NCBI GenBank assembly: GCA_024509875.1
Contig: JAMPIV010011345.1
Coordinates: 1-64,000, forward strand
DNA: 64,000 nucleotides
Reading direction: 5' to 3'
DNA from: Oreohelix idahoensis
Taxonomy: Eukaryota > Mollusca > Gastropoda > Stylommatophora > Oreohelicidae
Shown: piece by piece, positions 34,092 to 44,457 of the stretch
How positions within the stretch are numbered: the stretch's first letter is position 1
How the letters are laid out: every line of letters starts with the position of its first letter
The notes under the pieces: generated by a model
What the model was told of the DNA's origin: nothing
What the model saw: the letters and a program-made list of their open reading frames with translations, nothing else
Database searches by the model: none
Made by a program: the position numbers and the translations under genes

Positions 34092-35707
34092 TGTAGAGTT
34101 CTCTCACACTGTAAAGTGTCAGTCTGTAAAGAAGTGTGGTGTATTCTCTTTCTTCTGTAAAGCTCCACTATCAATCACTGTAACATGTTGTTTGTGGTTC
34201 CACTACTGTATATGTCTATTGTAGTGTACAGAGTTGTTGAGATCAGGCATGCTCCAGTCTACCCAGCTGTAAATGGGTAACTCACCCTAGTCCTGAGTTA
34301 GGGAAGGCAAAGGCAGCTGTAGGCAGTAGTTTCCCTCTAAGGCTCCAGGGGAAGCAGGCCCTAAACTTGGTCAATTCAACCGACGCAGGATGGTGTATAT
34401 ATGGAGTAGAAGTGTAGAGTGTGATTAACGCGAATGGTGTACTGTTCGTGTTCTGACCAATCTAAACACTCATTCACTTGTGTCTACAAGGCACCAATGC
34501 AGACTGCTGGAATCTTTGTTTACACAGTTTATTTAGACGCCCACACTGGGACATAACGAGTAAATCATGGGTACAGGTTGACACATCAATTTGCAGGCAT
34601 ACATAGTAGATCCCAAGTCATGACACATTCATAAATAATGGGTAGTACATCAATAGCTTCCAATGTCATGATACATAATGGCCGCATCCCCTATCTGACT
34701 AAGCGCGTCAGTGAAGGCGGATCGGTAAGTAACTAAAGTTGCTTTATGTTCACAGTTTATATCATATTATGAAACCATGGAAGGGGTTTCTATCAAAATT
34801 GAGATCTCCTTGCCACTGTCCGAATAGTAAGATACATGCCCCGTTCTTTGGACAGTGATTCAAAAATACGATGACAGGAATGTAACATGGCCGCCTTCCT
34901 GAGTTGTCGCTCACTCGCTCACAGGAGGGTATATATATAAGCCAAAGTTAATTCGAAATACATATGAATGATTTCCTAAAGTTTCTCCATACAGTTCTAC
35001 AGTAATCCAGTTACTTCACGTAGACATAACTGTTGTATGGAAGCCCGTCATCTTTGTCGATACAAACGTGACCCTAGCGTTGCGAAGCACAAAATTCCAG
35101 CTAGGTCTAACCGACATGAGATCATCAAAAATAGGGTCTGGAATTACCTGGAGTCCGAATCATACATGGTACCGTACATTAGGAGAGTCTCTAACACAAG
35201 CTCTAGTAGAGACACAATCTCCTACAGAAGAAAAACCACTTCGTAAATCATTTTTACTGAAGAATCTACCAGCCCTGGAAAATGCGTAACCGCCATTGTA
35301 AACGGTACCTCGGAACACATCACGACTAGTCAAGACAACTCCTACTTCCGCTAGAGCGGCATAACAAGAATATAGTCCTGCCTACCCATCAAAAATATAC
35401 AATATAGGACTGATTCTACTTGTACTAATAATATGTAATACATATGAATTCAGGCCATAAACATAATAAGCAAATTAATATATTTTCTGGCCCTAACAAA
35501 TAAGTACGGACATGGGTGTCATATCCATGCGCCGGATCAATATCAAGAACGATTACTCCTATAATCAAAAGTGTGAATCAATCATGAATTATCTAGCTTT
35601 ACCATAGACAGCATTTTCATACACCAATGAATGAATGTCTATATCTTTTCCATCTTAAATAGCTATATCGATTTTTGTAATATGTGCGTCAAAATATGCA
35701 CGCAACA
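34092..35707 (-). repeat. 3' LTR of Gmr1-C
   Basis: 1616 bp. On the minus strand it begins TGTTGCGTGCATATTTTGAC and ends AACTCTACA. It is the direct counterpart of 44458-46075. The start resembles that of the Gmr1-A LTR. Just outside it (35708-35740, minus strand) is the conserved polypurine-like tract ending GAGGGGTGTGGTAATC. Confidence 0.93.
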
Positions 35708-36118
35708 GATTACCACACCCCTCGGGAAAAAAAAATGATACATTTTTTTTTGAAATACATCTAGGAGCAACATACAATAGGCTCACAACGCACCAATAAC
35801 AATGCGCAGATGATAAGCATAAGTTTTATGACCTTAGAGAAAGTACTTCTCTAAGTATAAATATTTCCAGAGAGGTGTCACCAACGCATACTACAATATT
35901 AGCAATGACACAATTTGCACATTAGTTTATACATAAATTTCATCTAAGATATCTTAACATCATGATCATCAAAGACGAAAAAAAAACATTGAAAGATCAG
36001 CGGTGAATAAATATCAATGAACCGCTAAGTAGTGTTACAATCAATATATGATATTACCTATGTGTACACATTTCAACATAGGAACAACTGTATCAAAGTT
36101 AGGTATATAATTTAACAG
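35708..36118 (-). other. Gmr1-C 3' untranslated region
   Basis: AT-rich sequence between the RNase H stop and the 3' LTR. It parallels 7539-8022 of Gmr1-A, including the paired A and T runs and the CTCCTAGATGTATTTCAAAA patch. Confidence 0.75.
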
Positions 36119-36878
36119 TTATGAATCATGTGGGCATCTAGACAAAATATCTGCCATCACATTTTCTGACCCACGGATAGCTCGCACCGAAAAATGAAAT
36201 GGTTGTAGAGCAATCGCGTATCGCGTTGATCTCGCGCTCTTCAGATTTTTACTCTGAATAGCCGTAAGAGCTTTCTGGTCAGTTTCCACGATGAAATGCG
36301 CGCCAAGAAGAAATCTTTGCAGTTTAAGGATTGACCAAACCATAGCCAATAATTCACGGTCTAGGACCGAGTAATTCTTCTCTGCGGCATTTAATTTCCG
36401 AGAAATATACATCACAGGATGCAGAGTTCCAGAGTACTCTTGCATTAGTGCTGCTCCAATCCCGGTGGATGAAGCGTCACTACGAAGAATAAATGTCTTA
36501 TCCTTAGAAGGCAATACTAGGATAGGTGAAGTAGAAAACATAGTTTTAACCTTATCCAAAGAGGATTGACATTCTTGAGTCCAATGGACTACATTAGGAG
36601 ACCCTTTCTTTAGCAAGGAAGAAAGAGGTGACATAATGGAGGACAGATTCGGAATGAATCGTCCATAAAATTGTATTAGACCTAAGAGACTTCGCACTTG
36701 CTTCTTAGTCTTAGGAATAGAAATGTTAAGTATCTTACTTGTATTATGGTCTTCTGTTTTTAGGAACCCATGACCAACACGGTGTCCTAAGAAAGATATT
36801 TCGCTAAAACCAATACATGCTTTCGATGGTTTCGCTGTCAGGTTATGCTCGCGTAAGATAGACAATAGTTCATTTATC
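36119..36878 (-). pseudogene. Gmr1-C RT C-terminal part and RNase H
   Basis: A continuous frame begins at the LTR-D insertion point and matches the Gmr1-A polyprotein from the RT thumb (LREHNLTAKPSKACIGF) through RNase H (LRSDASSTGIGAALMQEYSG) to ENVMADILSRCPHDS and a stop. At the position of the Gmr1-A nonsense codon this copy has a sense codon for tyrosine. The other half of RT is at 42220-42892, beyond the inserted element. Confidence 0.93.
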
Positions 36879-36882
36879 CCAT

Positions 36883-38603
36883 TGTGACAGGGGCGCTAGG
36901 GGTACCTCACACCCAAGACCCGTGCACCAAGAAAATTTATAAAGGATCGTTTGACAGGGGTTGCAATTATTGGTTGCTTGCAACCCTCTCAGCAGCAGAC
37001 TTAACAATTCAAGCAACCCAAAGCCTTATGCAGATCAACATTTAATTCTACCGAACAGAACCGAACACCAAACAAACAATCCAACAAACAATCAAACGAA
37101 CAATCAAACGAACACCCAGTCAGTGTTCATAGACTGTCTGAAAAACAATAAATAAAACAATGTCTAAGTGAACATTAATAGCATGGATAATAACACTTAC
37201 CATAAAGAAAACATGCGCCCACCTGATATCATCAACTATCTCACACACTCATGCGTGTCGTCCAATGCGACTAGTATGGTGTTGTGCATGAGGCTGGCAA
37301 TCGCACCGGGTAACATAGGTTGCTACCGAAACCACTACTGCAAGAGCATCTGAATGCTTCATGCTGAGGCAAACCACACCGGTGGCCCCATGCTCCCTCA
37401 GGAGCGGAGAAGAGAAATATACATCTCCAAGTACGCCCACGTGCTCTCACAAACCATGTTCACATAACAATAATAATCAACTGGACATAAAATAATATTC
37501 TTCAATACATGTACAACAAATAATCTCAATAATGAGAATTAACTACTACCTCTCAACCGACCCACATCAATACTCGTTCCCGCACTCTGAACATGTCGTA
37601 AGTGACGACTGGTGCGCCTGGCCACAAACGTGTCATATGTGACCCCTGACGAGATTGGGAACTCATCACATGAAACACATTATTACAGGAACAACCACTG
37701 TAACAGCATAAAAATGCTTCTGTTGACTTGTGGTGGACACCAGCCGCATTGGTGTTTCCATGCTCCACCGGGAGCAAACAGAGAAACACCTGTCTCAACT
37801 TGCCTTACGCACCAGAAATCTAAATGACTATTCTCCCTTCTAAGTAACCACTAAAGATAAACAGTAGAATAATCAATAATCGTGAAATACACTTAATTAC
37901 TTTTACATTAAAGAATAATATTCTTGGCTTTAACCAAAAACTGGAACTAAATACACCGCGTGTCGCTCGGCATAACATATTATAGGTTTAACACGCGGAG
38001 CGTGTTTGCTCAGACTCGCTATCACCGCCTTTTATCACCACGAGGTTGCTATCTTGCGATCGTTAATCTTAATAGCCTCACACTATGTCTGCCTTTCTGA
38101 AGAATGAAATAATCGCTCTTAAACTTTCACATCTATCTATCTATCTATTTATTCCATTAAACATTAAAATAGCCACATCGATATAATTTCAGAATCCTAG
38201 AAAACTAATGCTAATTTAAATTAACTCACGTGCTCAAGGCATTTACAGCTTGGCTCTTGTGTGTCTTCTTCGTCTGTTCTCACTGGGCGGCTGTCTCAAC
38301 AATCCAGTTTCGCCACTTGCTACCCCTTTTATAGGCCCTGGCCTAACCACTCAATTTACTGCGCGCTTACGCGCATTAATCTGCGCCACACAGATAACAC
38401 ACGCGATTATTGCTCCAGAATGCATGAAAACACAGATTTACACAACTAGAGCAAAAACACACCTAATATGTAGGCTTATTATGGCCTTGTAATAAATCTG
38501 CTTGAAGATAACGTGATCAAAAGGCACTAAACCACATAGACAACATGACTGCCCAGATGGGGCCAGCGCCGAGAACGACAGACCTCAAGATGGCGCTGTC
38601 ACA
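36883..38603 (-). repeat. LTR-D 3' LTR
   Basis: Near-identical to 40493-42215. It contains short A/C-rich repeats (37070-37125) and a CTAT microsatellite (38127-38150), both shared by the two copies. Open frames within it occur in both LTRs only because the LTRs are identical, and none has a recognisable domain. Confidence 0.95.
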
Positions 38604-39486
38604 TATTCCCCGCCTGATTTTGTTGTCGTCCCGACAACTGCACTAAATCAGGCGCTTCAGTCGTATTCTCCAAATCTGGAGGATCACCTTTTCCTTCACT
38701 TCGTCTCAGGTCATTGCTGGTTACTCTAATGCTCGGACTCGCTCTGTCCATTCGTTGGATGATATATGGACCCCCTGTCATTGTGGGAGCACGAACTACA
38801 ACGTACTCGTCTTCTGACCACATATCACGAATCTCGGATCTCTCAGCGTCGTGCATTCTCTTCTTCACCAATTCTCCGACCTGTAGTGGAGTAGAACACG
38901 ACAGCTTGTCACATCTCTCTTTCCGGACTGCTGCAAAACTCTGCAACGGTGGCTCTGCTCTTACGTGCGCCCCTCGTAGCCTGGAAACGTGTCCTTCAAC
39001 GAGTTTTAGATGAGTCTCCTCCTCTAAATGCCGACCACTTTTCCTGGCGCCCTTATGGTGACAGTTGCCACGGCCATCTCTTGGCTTGCACTGTGACGGC
39101 AATGTAGATGTGTTGGTACGCTTAGAGAGGGCGCTCTTTGATGGGCAAACCGATATCAAATGGTCCGGGGACCTACAATGGAAACATCGCTTAGGAAGCG
39201 GGCCCTGGGGACACTTGGCTGCCATGTGGTTCGAAAGGTCTCCACAGTTGAAGCATCTTATTTTCCTAGGCTTCCTTGGTGCCCTGGGTCGCCTCCTGCT
39301 ACCCTTACATCCCTGGCCGCCTTTGACTTTCTTCCCTGCAATAAGCGCCTCACACTCCGGTCGACCACCAACCATCTTTATCTTTGAGCCATTCTGCTCC
39401 CCTTCTGTAACCTGACTCCCAGCCGCAGAGGGGTCTAGTTTAACGCCTGTGGACATCGATTCTGTACGTGGCCTAGTTCTCTGCAT
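38599..39486 (-). CDS. LTR-D second frame: two zinc knuckles plus integrase C-terminal-like tail
   Basis: A 295-residue frame overlaps the end of gag by about 50 bp in a different frame, so it could be reached by ribosomal frameshifting. It has two knuckles: CFNCGDLSNHMAAKC (with 5 residues before His instead of 4) and CFHCRSPDHLISVC (C-x2-C-x4-H-x4-C). A basic region (RRRPRAPRKPRK) precedes them. The C-terminal third (LQVGELVKKRMHDAERSEI, then WSEDEYVVVRAPTMTGGPYI) resembles the SH3-like tail following the integrase core in Gypsy-type elements. The simplest reading is an internal deletion joining a gag-proximal region to the end of pol. It ends at the LTR edge. Confidence 0.7.
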   Translation of the reverse strand: MQRTRPRTESMSTGVKLDPSAAGSQVTEGEQNGSKIKMVGGRPECEALIAGKKVKGGQGCKGSRRRPRAPRKPRKIRCFNCGDLSNHMAAKCPQGPLPKRCFHCRSPDHLISVCPSKSALSKRTNTSTLPSQCKPRDGRGNCHHKGARKSGRHLEEETHLKLVEGHVSRLRGAHVRAEPPLQSFAAVRKERCDKLSCSTPLQVGELVKKRMHDAERSEIRDMWSEDEYVVVRAPTMTGGPYIIQRMDRASPSIRVTSNDLRRSEGKGDPPDLENTTEAPDLVQLSGRQQNQAGNM

Positions 39487-40367
39487 CTAAAACAACGAAC
39501 TGTCCTGGTACGTCTCCCCTGCTCCTGAGACATCGCATCAATTTTAGCCTCTAATTGAGCCACCTGTGCTCTCAGCCGCTCTACTTCTGCGTTTAATGCA
39601 TGCGTATCTGACACAGTCTCTGTTCTTGCCACTTCAACACTGGCAACACCAGCCCCCGAAGCTGCTTCGACACTGGCAACACCAGCCCCAGAAGTGGGCT
39701 CAGTCTCCAAAAACCGTAGGGCATAGTCCCTCACCGACGTGAACGATGCTGTAGGCTCCTTGATGATCATTTCCTTTGCAAGCTTTCTTAGTAGGTCATC
39801 TCTCAGACAAGCAGCAAACTGGTCACGAAGAAAGGATGGCGCCAAAGGAGTGACGTTGTTCTGCTTTTGTGCCCTTACAACACTTTCAAACACCTCGTGA
39901 ATGCGATGGGAGAATTCCCAAAGAGACTCCCTTGCACCTTGCCGGGTAGAGTAGAACGCGGCCATTACTTCTGGGATGCTCCGACGCTCCCCATACACCC
40001 TAAGAATGGAATGTAGCATCGCTTCTGGGTCATCGTCATCAGCCTGAATCCTCAGCTCCCTGCGGACACTTGGGGTCACACTGTCAAGAATAACATCTGC
40101 CTGGTCCTCTTTACTCATCATCCCTACTCTCCAGGCAGCTCTCACCTCTCTGACATATTCCTCGGCCGTAGGACCCGTGCGCTCCCCAAAGCACCGCACC
40201 CTCTTGTGAGTAGGTACCACGATGTACTGCACTCGTTCTGGTTGACGATTTAGCCCTACTACAGGGTCATCCACCTCAGCCACATCCTCGTTATCAGTTC
40301 TACTAGCAGCGCGTGTGTTGCGTGCCGCCATATTGTTGCAAGTAGAGTTGACTAGAAATCTTGACAA
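39435..40367 (-). CDS. LTR-D Gag (capsid + coiled coil + CCHC knuckle)
   Basis: 310 residues, uninterrupted. Residues about 70-230 form a retrotransposon-Gag capsid block (CFGERTGPTAEEYVREVRAA, then YGERRSIPEVMAAFYSTRQG and SLWEFSHRIHEVFESV). In style it resembles the PNMA/ZCCHC-type Gags derived from Ty3/Gypsy elements. A short duplicated Gly/Ala/Val/Ser motif (SGAGVASVE, twice) follows, then a heptad-rich coiled coil (LNAEVERLRAQVAQLEAKID) and a zinc knuckle CFRCRELGHVQNRC (C-x2-C-x4-H-x4-C). It should assemble particles and bind RNA. The intact frame in an element lacking RT suggests Gag is still used in cis. Confidence 0.9.
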   Translation of the reverse strand: MSRFLVNSTCNNMAARNTRAASRTDNEDVAEVDDPVVGLNRQPERVQYIVVPTHKRVRCFGERTGPTAEEYVREVRAAWRVGMMSKEDQADVILDSVTPSVRRELRIQADDDDPEAMLHSILRVYGERRSIPEVMAAFYSTRQGARESLWEFSHRIHEVFESVVRAQKQNNVTPLAPSFLRDQFAACLRDDLLRKLAKEMIIKEPTASFTSVRDYALRFLETEPTSGAGVASVEAASGAGVASVEVARTETVSDTHALNAEVERLRAQVAQLEAKIDAMSQEQGRRTRTVRCFRCRELGHVQNRCPQALN

Positions 40368-40471
40368 ACTGGATGATCCCGTCCCTCGCCTTGCACTGAA
40401 CTGGGTGTTCTACTGTTTCGGCTGTTGCTGCTCTGATTGCTGAAGAGTTGCTTCACTGCGTGCTGTCTGTC

Positions 40472-40490
40472 AATCCTGCCGACGACGCCA
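40472..40490 (-). promoter_or_regulatory. LTR-D primer-binding site, tRNA-Ser-like
   Basis: On the minus strand, two bases after the 5' LTR, the sequence is TGGCGTCGTCGGCAGGATT. Its complement, AATCCTGCCGACGACGCCA, looks like the 3' end of a serine tRNA (T-arm plus acceptor plus CCA). The family match is from memory and allows one or two acceptor differences. Confidence 0.7.
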
Positions 40491-40492
40491 CT

Positions 40493-42215
40493 TGTGACAG
40501 GGGCGCTAGGGGTACCTCACACCCAAGACCCGTGCACCAAGAAAATTTATAAAGGATCGTTTGACAGGGGTTGCAATTATTGGTTGCTTGCAACCCTCTC
40601 AGCAGCAGACTTAACAATTCAAGCAACCCAAAGCCTTATGCAGGTCAACATTTAATTCTACCGAACAGAACCGAACACCAAACAAACAATCCAACAAACA
40701 ATCAAACGAACAATCAAACGAACACCCAGTCAGTGTTCATAGACTGTCTGAAAAACAATAAATAAAACAATGTCTAAGTGAACATTAATAGCATGGATAA
40801 TAACACTTACCATAAAGAAAACATGCGCCCACCTGATATCATCCACTATCTCACACACTCATGCGTGTCGTCCAATGCGACTAGTATGGTGTTGTGCATG
40901 AGGCTGGCAATCGCACCGGGTAACATAGGTTGCTACCGAAACCACTACTGCAAGAGCATCTGAATGCTTCATGCTGAGGCAAACCACACCGGTGGCCCCA
41001 TGCTCCCACAGGAGCGGAGAAGAGAAATATACATCTCCAAGTACGCCCACGTGCTCTCACAAACCATGTTCACATAACAATAATAATCAACTGGACATAA
41101 AATAATATTCTTCAATACATGTACAACAAATAATCTCAATAATGAGAATTAACTACTACCTCTCAACCGACCCACATCAATACTCGTTCCCGCACTCTGA
41201 ACATGTCGTAAGTGACGACTGGTGCGCCTGGCCACAAACGTGTCATATGTGACCCCTGACGAGATTGGGAACTCATCACATGAAACACATTATTACAGCA
41301 ACAACCACTGTAACAGCATAAAAATGCTTCTGTTGACTTGTGGTGGACACCAGCCGCATTGGTGTTTCCATGCTCCACCGGGAGCAAACAGAGAAACACC
41401 TGTCTCAACTTGCCTTACGCACCAGAAATCTAAATGACTATTCTCCCTTCTAAGTAACCACTAAAGATAAACAGTAGAATAATCAATAATCGTGAAATAC
41501 ACTTAATTACTTTTACATTAAAGAATAATATTCTTGGCTTTAACCAAAAACTGGAACTAAATACACCGCGTGTCGCTCGGCATAACATATTATAGGTTTA
41601 ACACGCGGAGCGTGTTTGCTCAGACTCGCTATCACCGCCTTTTATCACCACGAGGTTGCTATCTTGCGATCGTTAATCTTAATAGCCTCACACTATGTCT
41701 GCCTTTCTGAAGAATGAAATAATCGCTCTTAAACTTTCACATCTATCTATCTATCTATTTATTCCATTAAACATTAAAATAGCCACATCGATATAATTTC
41801 AGAATCCTAGAAAACTAATGCTAATTTAAATTAACTCACGTGCTCAAGGCATTTACAGCTTGGCTCTTGTGTGTCTTCTTCGTCTGTTCTCACTGGGCGG
41901 CTGTCTCAACAATCCCAGTTTCGCCACTTGCTACCCCTTTTATAGGCCCTGGCCTAACCACTCAATTTACTGCGCGCTTACGCGCATTAATCTGCGCCAC
42001 ACAGATAACACACGCGATAATTGCTCCAGAATGCATGAAAACACAGATTTACACAACTTAGAGCAAAAACACAGCTAATTCGTAGGCTTATTATGGCCTT
42101 GTAATAAATCTGCTTGAAGATAACGTGATCAAAAGGCACTAAACCACATAGACAATATGACTGCCCAGATGGGGCCAGCGCCGAGAACGACAGACCTCAA
42201 GATGGCGCTGTCACA
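40493..42215 (-). repeat. LTR-D 5' LTR
   Basis: 1723 bp, begins and ends with the palindromic TGTGACAG / CTGTCACA. It is followed on its left by the primer-binding site and on its right by the CCAT target copy. Confidence 0.95.
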
Positions 42216-42219
42216 CCAT

Positions 42220-42892
42220 TATAGTGATCGTTCCAAGTATCACTGAAAAGACAGATGTCATCAAGATACGCAATGACATCTGAGCGATGAGATAGGATTC
42301 GACGCATCATGCGTACGAATGTTGCAGGGGCGTTCATAAGACCGAAAGGCATGAAATTCCATTGGAATAGACCCCTAGGCGTCGAAAAAGCAGTAAACGG
42401 TTTGGCGTGTTCGGATAATGGAACTTGCCAATATCCCTTAGACAAATCGAGTTTAGTAAAGAAATGAGAATTCGATAGTCTCGTAAGTAGCTCTTCTAGT
42501 AAAGGCATAGGTTCAGCATCAAATTTCGTCACTTGGTTCAATTTGCGATAATCCACGCAAAGACGTATGTTATTGTCTTTTTTTCGTACAATAACCATCG
42601 GCGAAGAATATGCTGATGTGGATGGTTCAATAATTTTTAACTCTATCATCTCATCCAACTCTTTCTCTACCTGTGCTTGAAAATGTATCGGGATAGGATA
42701 CGGTCTGACTCTTATAGGACTATGGTCAGTAAGAATAATGTCATGTTGAATGACATCAGTTTGACCAGGAATGTCAGTAAGGACATCCTGAAATTGTTCT
42801 AACATAGTAGAAACTTGTTTCTGCTCTCCTGGAGATAATTCGGGAGAAATTGCAACATCTTTCCATGATTCATTAGAGTGAAGAGGAATCAT
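42220..42892 (-). pseudogene. Gmr1-C reverse transcriptase, N-terminal part
   Basis: The frame includes IRLCVDYRKLNQVTKFDAEP, FFTKLDLSKGYWQVPLSEHA, FQWNFMPFGLMNAPATFVRM and the catalytic YLDD (VIAYLDDICLF), ending where LTR-D is inserted. All RT motifs up to the active site are present. The reading resumes at 36878 once the insertion and one CCAT copy are discounted. Upstream, a frameshift separates it from integrase. Confidence 0.93.
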
Positions 42893-43903
42893 TGGAAAAG
42901 GTAAATTTACATCCGAGAAACTCGTTTCCTCATCCTGTATTACTGACAGAGATGAGTACTGTCCATGTTGGACTGGAAAATCGTCCGTTGCCTGGAAAAC
43001 AGGTTGTAAATAATCGGACGTTCATGGAATTCCGTGAGCATGTTGATGTGGAAGGTTTTACGCTTCCCGTCAATATCGACGATATAGTCAACATCGGAAA
43101 CTTTTGATATTATATCGTACGGACCTTTCCAAGAAATAAGAAGTCTATTTTCCCTACAAGGTAGCAAGACAAATGCTTTGTCACCTGGACAAAGTTGACG
43201 CAAGCATCTCTTTTTATTGGCAAAATCCCTTGCCTTCTGTTTCGCAAATTCAGAAGAAGCAGTTGCCAATTTGCATGCTTCAATAATCTTGTGTCTAAGT
43301 GCGATGACATATTCATAAGAGGATTTTGTGTCATCGACAATATTATCAGCAGTTATAAGATCATGAAGTAAGGACATAGGACCTCGCGGTTTCGCGCCAA
43401 AGACAAGTTCAAAGGGAGAAAATCCTGTATGTTCGTTGGCGACCTCTCTATATGCAAAGAGAGCCGCGGGTAAAACCCTATCCCAATCCTGAGGATGATC
43501 TTCTGTTATCTTACCTAGTAGGTTTTTCAGAGTTCTATTCAAACGTTCCACCATCCCATTGGACATAGGATGATAAATACTACTCAGCGATCTCTCTATC
43601 TTAAGAGTCGACATTACTTGAGACATGGTATCCGATATGAGTTGGGTACCATGGTCGGATAATATTTCTGCTGGAAACCCCAGACGAGAAAATATTAACC
43701 AAAGAGCATCTGCGACATCAGCAGTAGTTATGCTCTTTAGAGGAACAGCCTCCGGCCAACGTGTGCACATATCAACACACGTCAAAATAAATTGGTGTCC
43801 TCTAGCAGACTTTATCTTAAATGGACCAATGATGTCTATCGCCATTTTTTGAAATGGTCGAATGGGAATGTCTGCAGCCTGAATAGGTGGATCATGGCCT
43901 GCT
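42893..43903 (-). pseudogene. Gmr1-C integrase core and GPY/F region (5'-truncated, frameshifted)
   Basis: Homology to Gmr1-A starts near 43903 (IQAADIPIRPFQKM). It covers MAIDIIGPFKIKSARGHQFI, ILSDHGTQLISDTMSQVMST and MSNGMVERLNRTLKN, so all three DDE residues are kept. It continues through the KGPYDIISK module. The HHCC zinc region is missing, because the sequence upstream is an inverted LTR fragment. A 1-bp deletion near 43017 (after FHERP) shifts the frame, and the linker to RT continues in another frame to 42892. Confidence 0.92.
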
Positions 43904-44457
43904 TCCCCTGGAGCCTTAGAGGGAAACTACTGCCTACAGCTGCCTTTGCCTTCCCTAACTCAGGACTAGGGTGAGTTACCCATTTACAGCTGGGTAGACT
44001 GGAGCATGCCTGATCTCAACAACTCTGTACACTACAATGGACATATACAGTAGTGGAACCACAAACAACATGTTACAGTGATTGATAGTGGAGCTTTACA
44101 GAAGAAAGAGAATACACCACACTTCTTTACAGACTGACACTTTACAGTGTGAGAGAACTCTACAGTGGTGAGCCAGATTCCCGGGTCCAGCCTACGCAGT
44201 CTTGTTGTGTTGAGAATCACATTTTACAGTTGCAAGAACATTTGTTTGACCACATCAACACCAGTAGGACAGCTATACAATCAATGTCAGCTTGACCTGT
44301 TCTGACAAGTGTAGCAATATCTGGGTCAGCACTTGTTGACATTTGGCACAGTACAGTCAGGATTCTAAACTAGTGATTGTTTATCCTGCTGAAATAGAAG
44401 AGCAATGTTGAACTTAAAGTGCAAATTTCATCGTTGGATCTTCTTATGTGCCACCAC
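43894..44457 (+). repeat. Inverted LTR end and leader inside Gmr1-C
   Basis: 43896-44168 is the reverse complement of the first ~270 bp of 44458-46075, that is, the 3' end of the LTR now in plus orientation. It is followed directly by GTGGTGAGCCAG and a leader (44169-44457) that aligns in plus orientation with the Gmr1-A leader (TTTCATCGTTGGATCTTCTT near 44426). The leader then abuts the minus-oriented 5' LTR at 44458. The left join has about 7 bp of microhomology (GGCCTGC). Together with 44458-44730 it makes a ~270-bp-arm palindrome. Confidence 0.87.

Larger units (their letters stand above)
36883..42215 (-). mobile_element. LTR-D: non-autonomous LTR retrotransposon with gag but no RT
   Basis: LTRs of 1721 bp (36883-38603) and 1723 bp (40493-42215) differ at roughly ten sites by eye. 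CCAT is duplicated on both sides (36879-36882 and 42216-42219), a 4-bp target site. Ends are TGTGACAG...CTGTCACA. The 1.9-kb interior encodes Gag and, in a second frame, zinc knuckles joined to what looks like an integrase C-terminal tail. Protease, RT, RNase H and the integrase core are absent. The young LTRs imply recent mobilisation using another element's enzymes. Confidence 0.94.

Noticed and set aside
35037..35289. Frames repeated at 45405-45657
   Set aside because: They lie within the Gmr1-C LTRs, and repetition reflects LTR identity, not a conserved gene.
36961..38492. Several 60-80-codon frames repeated at 40571-42078
   Set aside because: They are duplicated only because the two LTRs of LTR-D are nearly identical. 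None has a domain.
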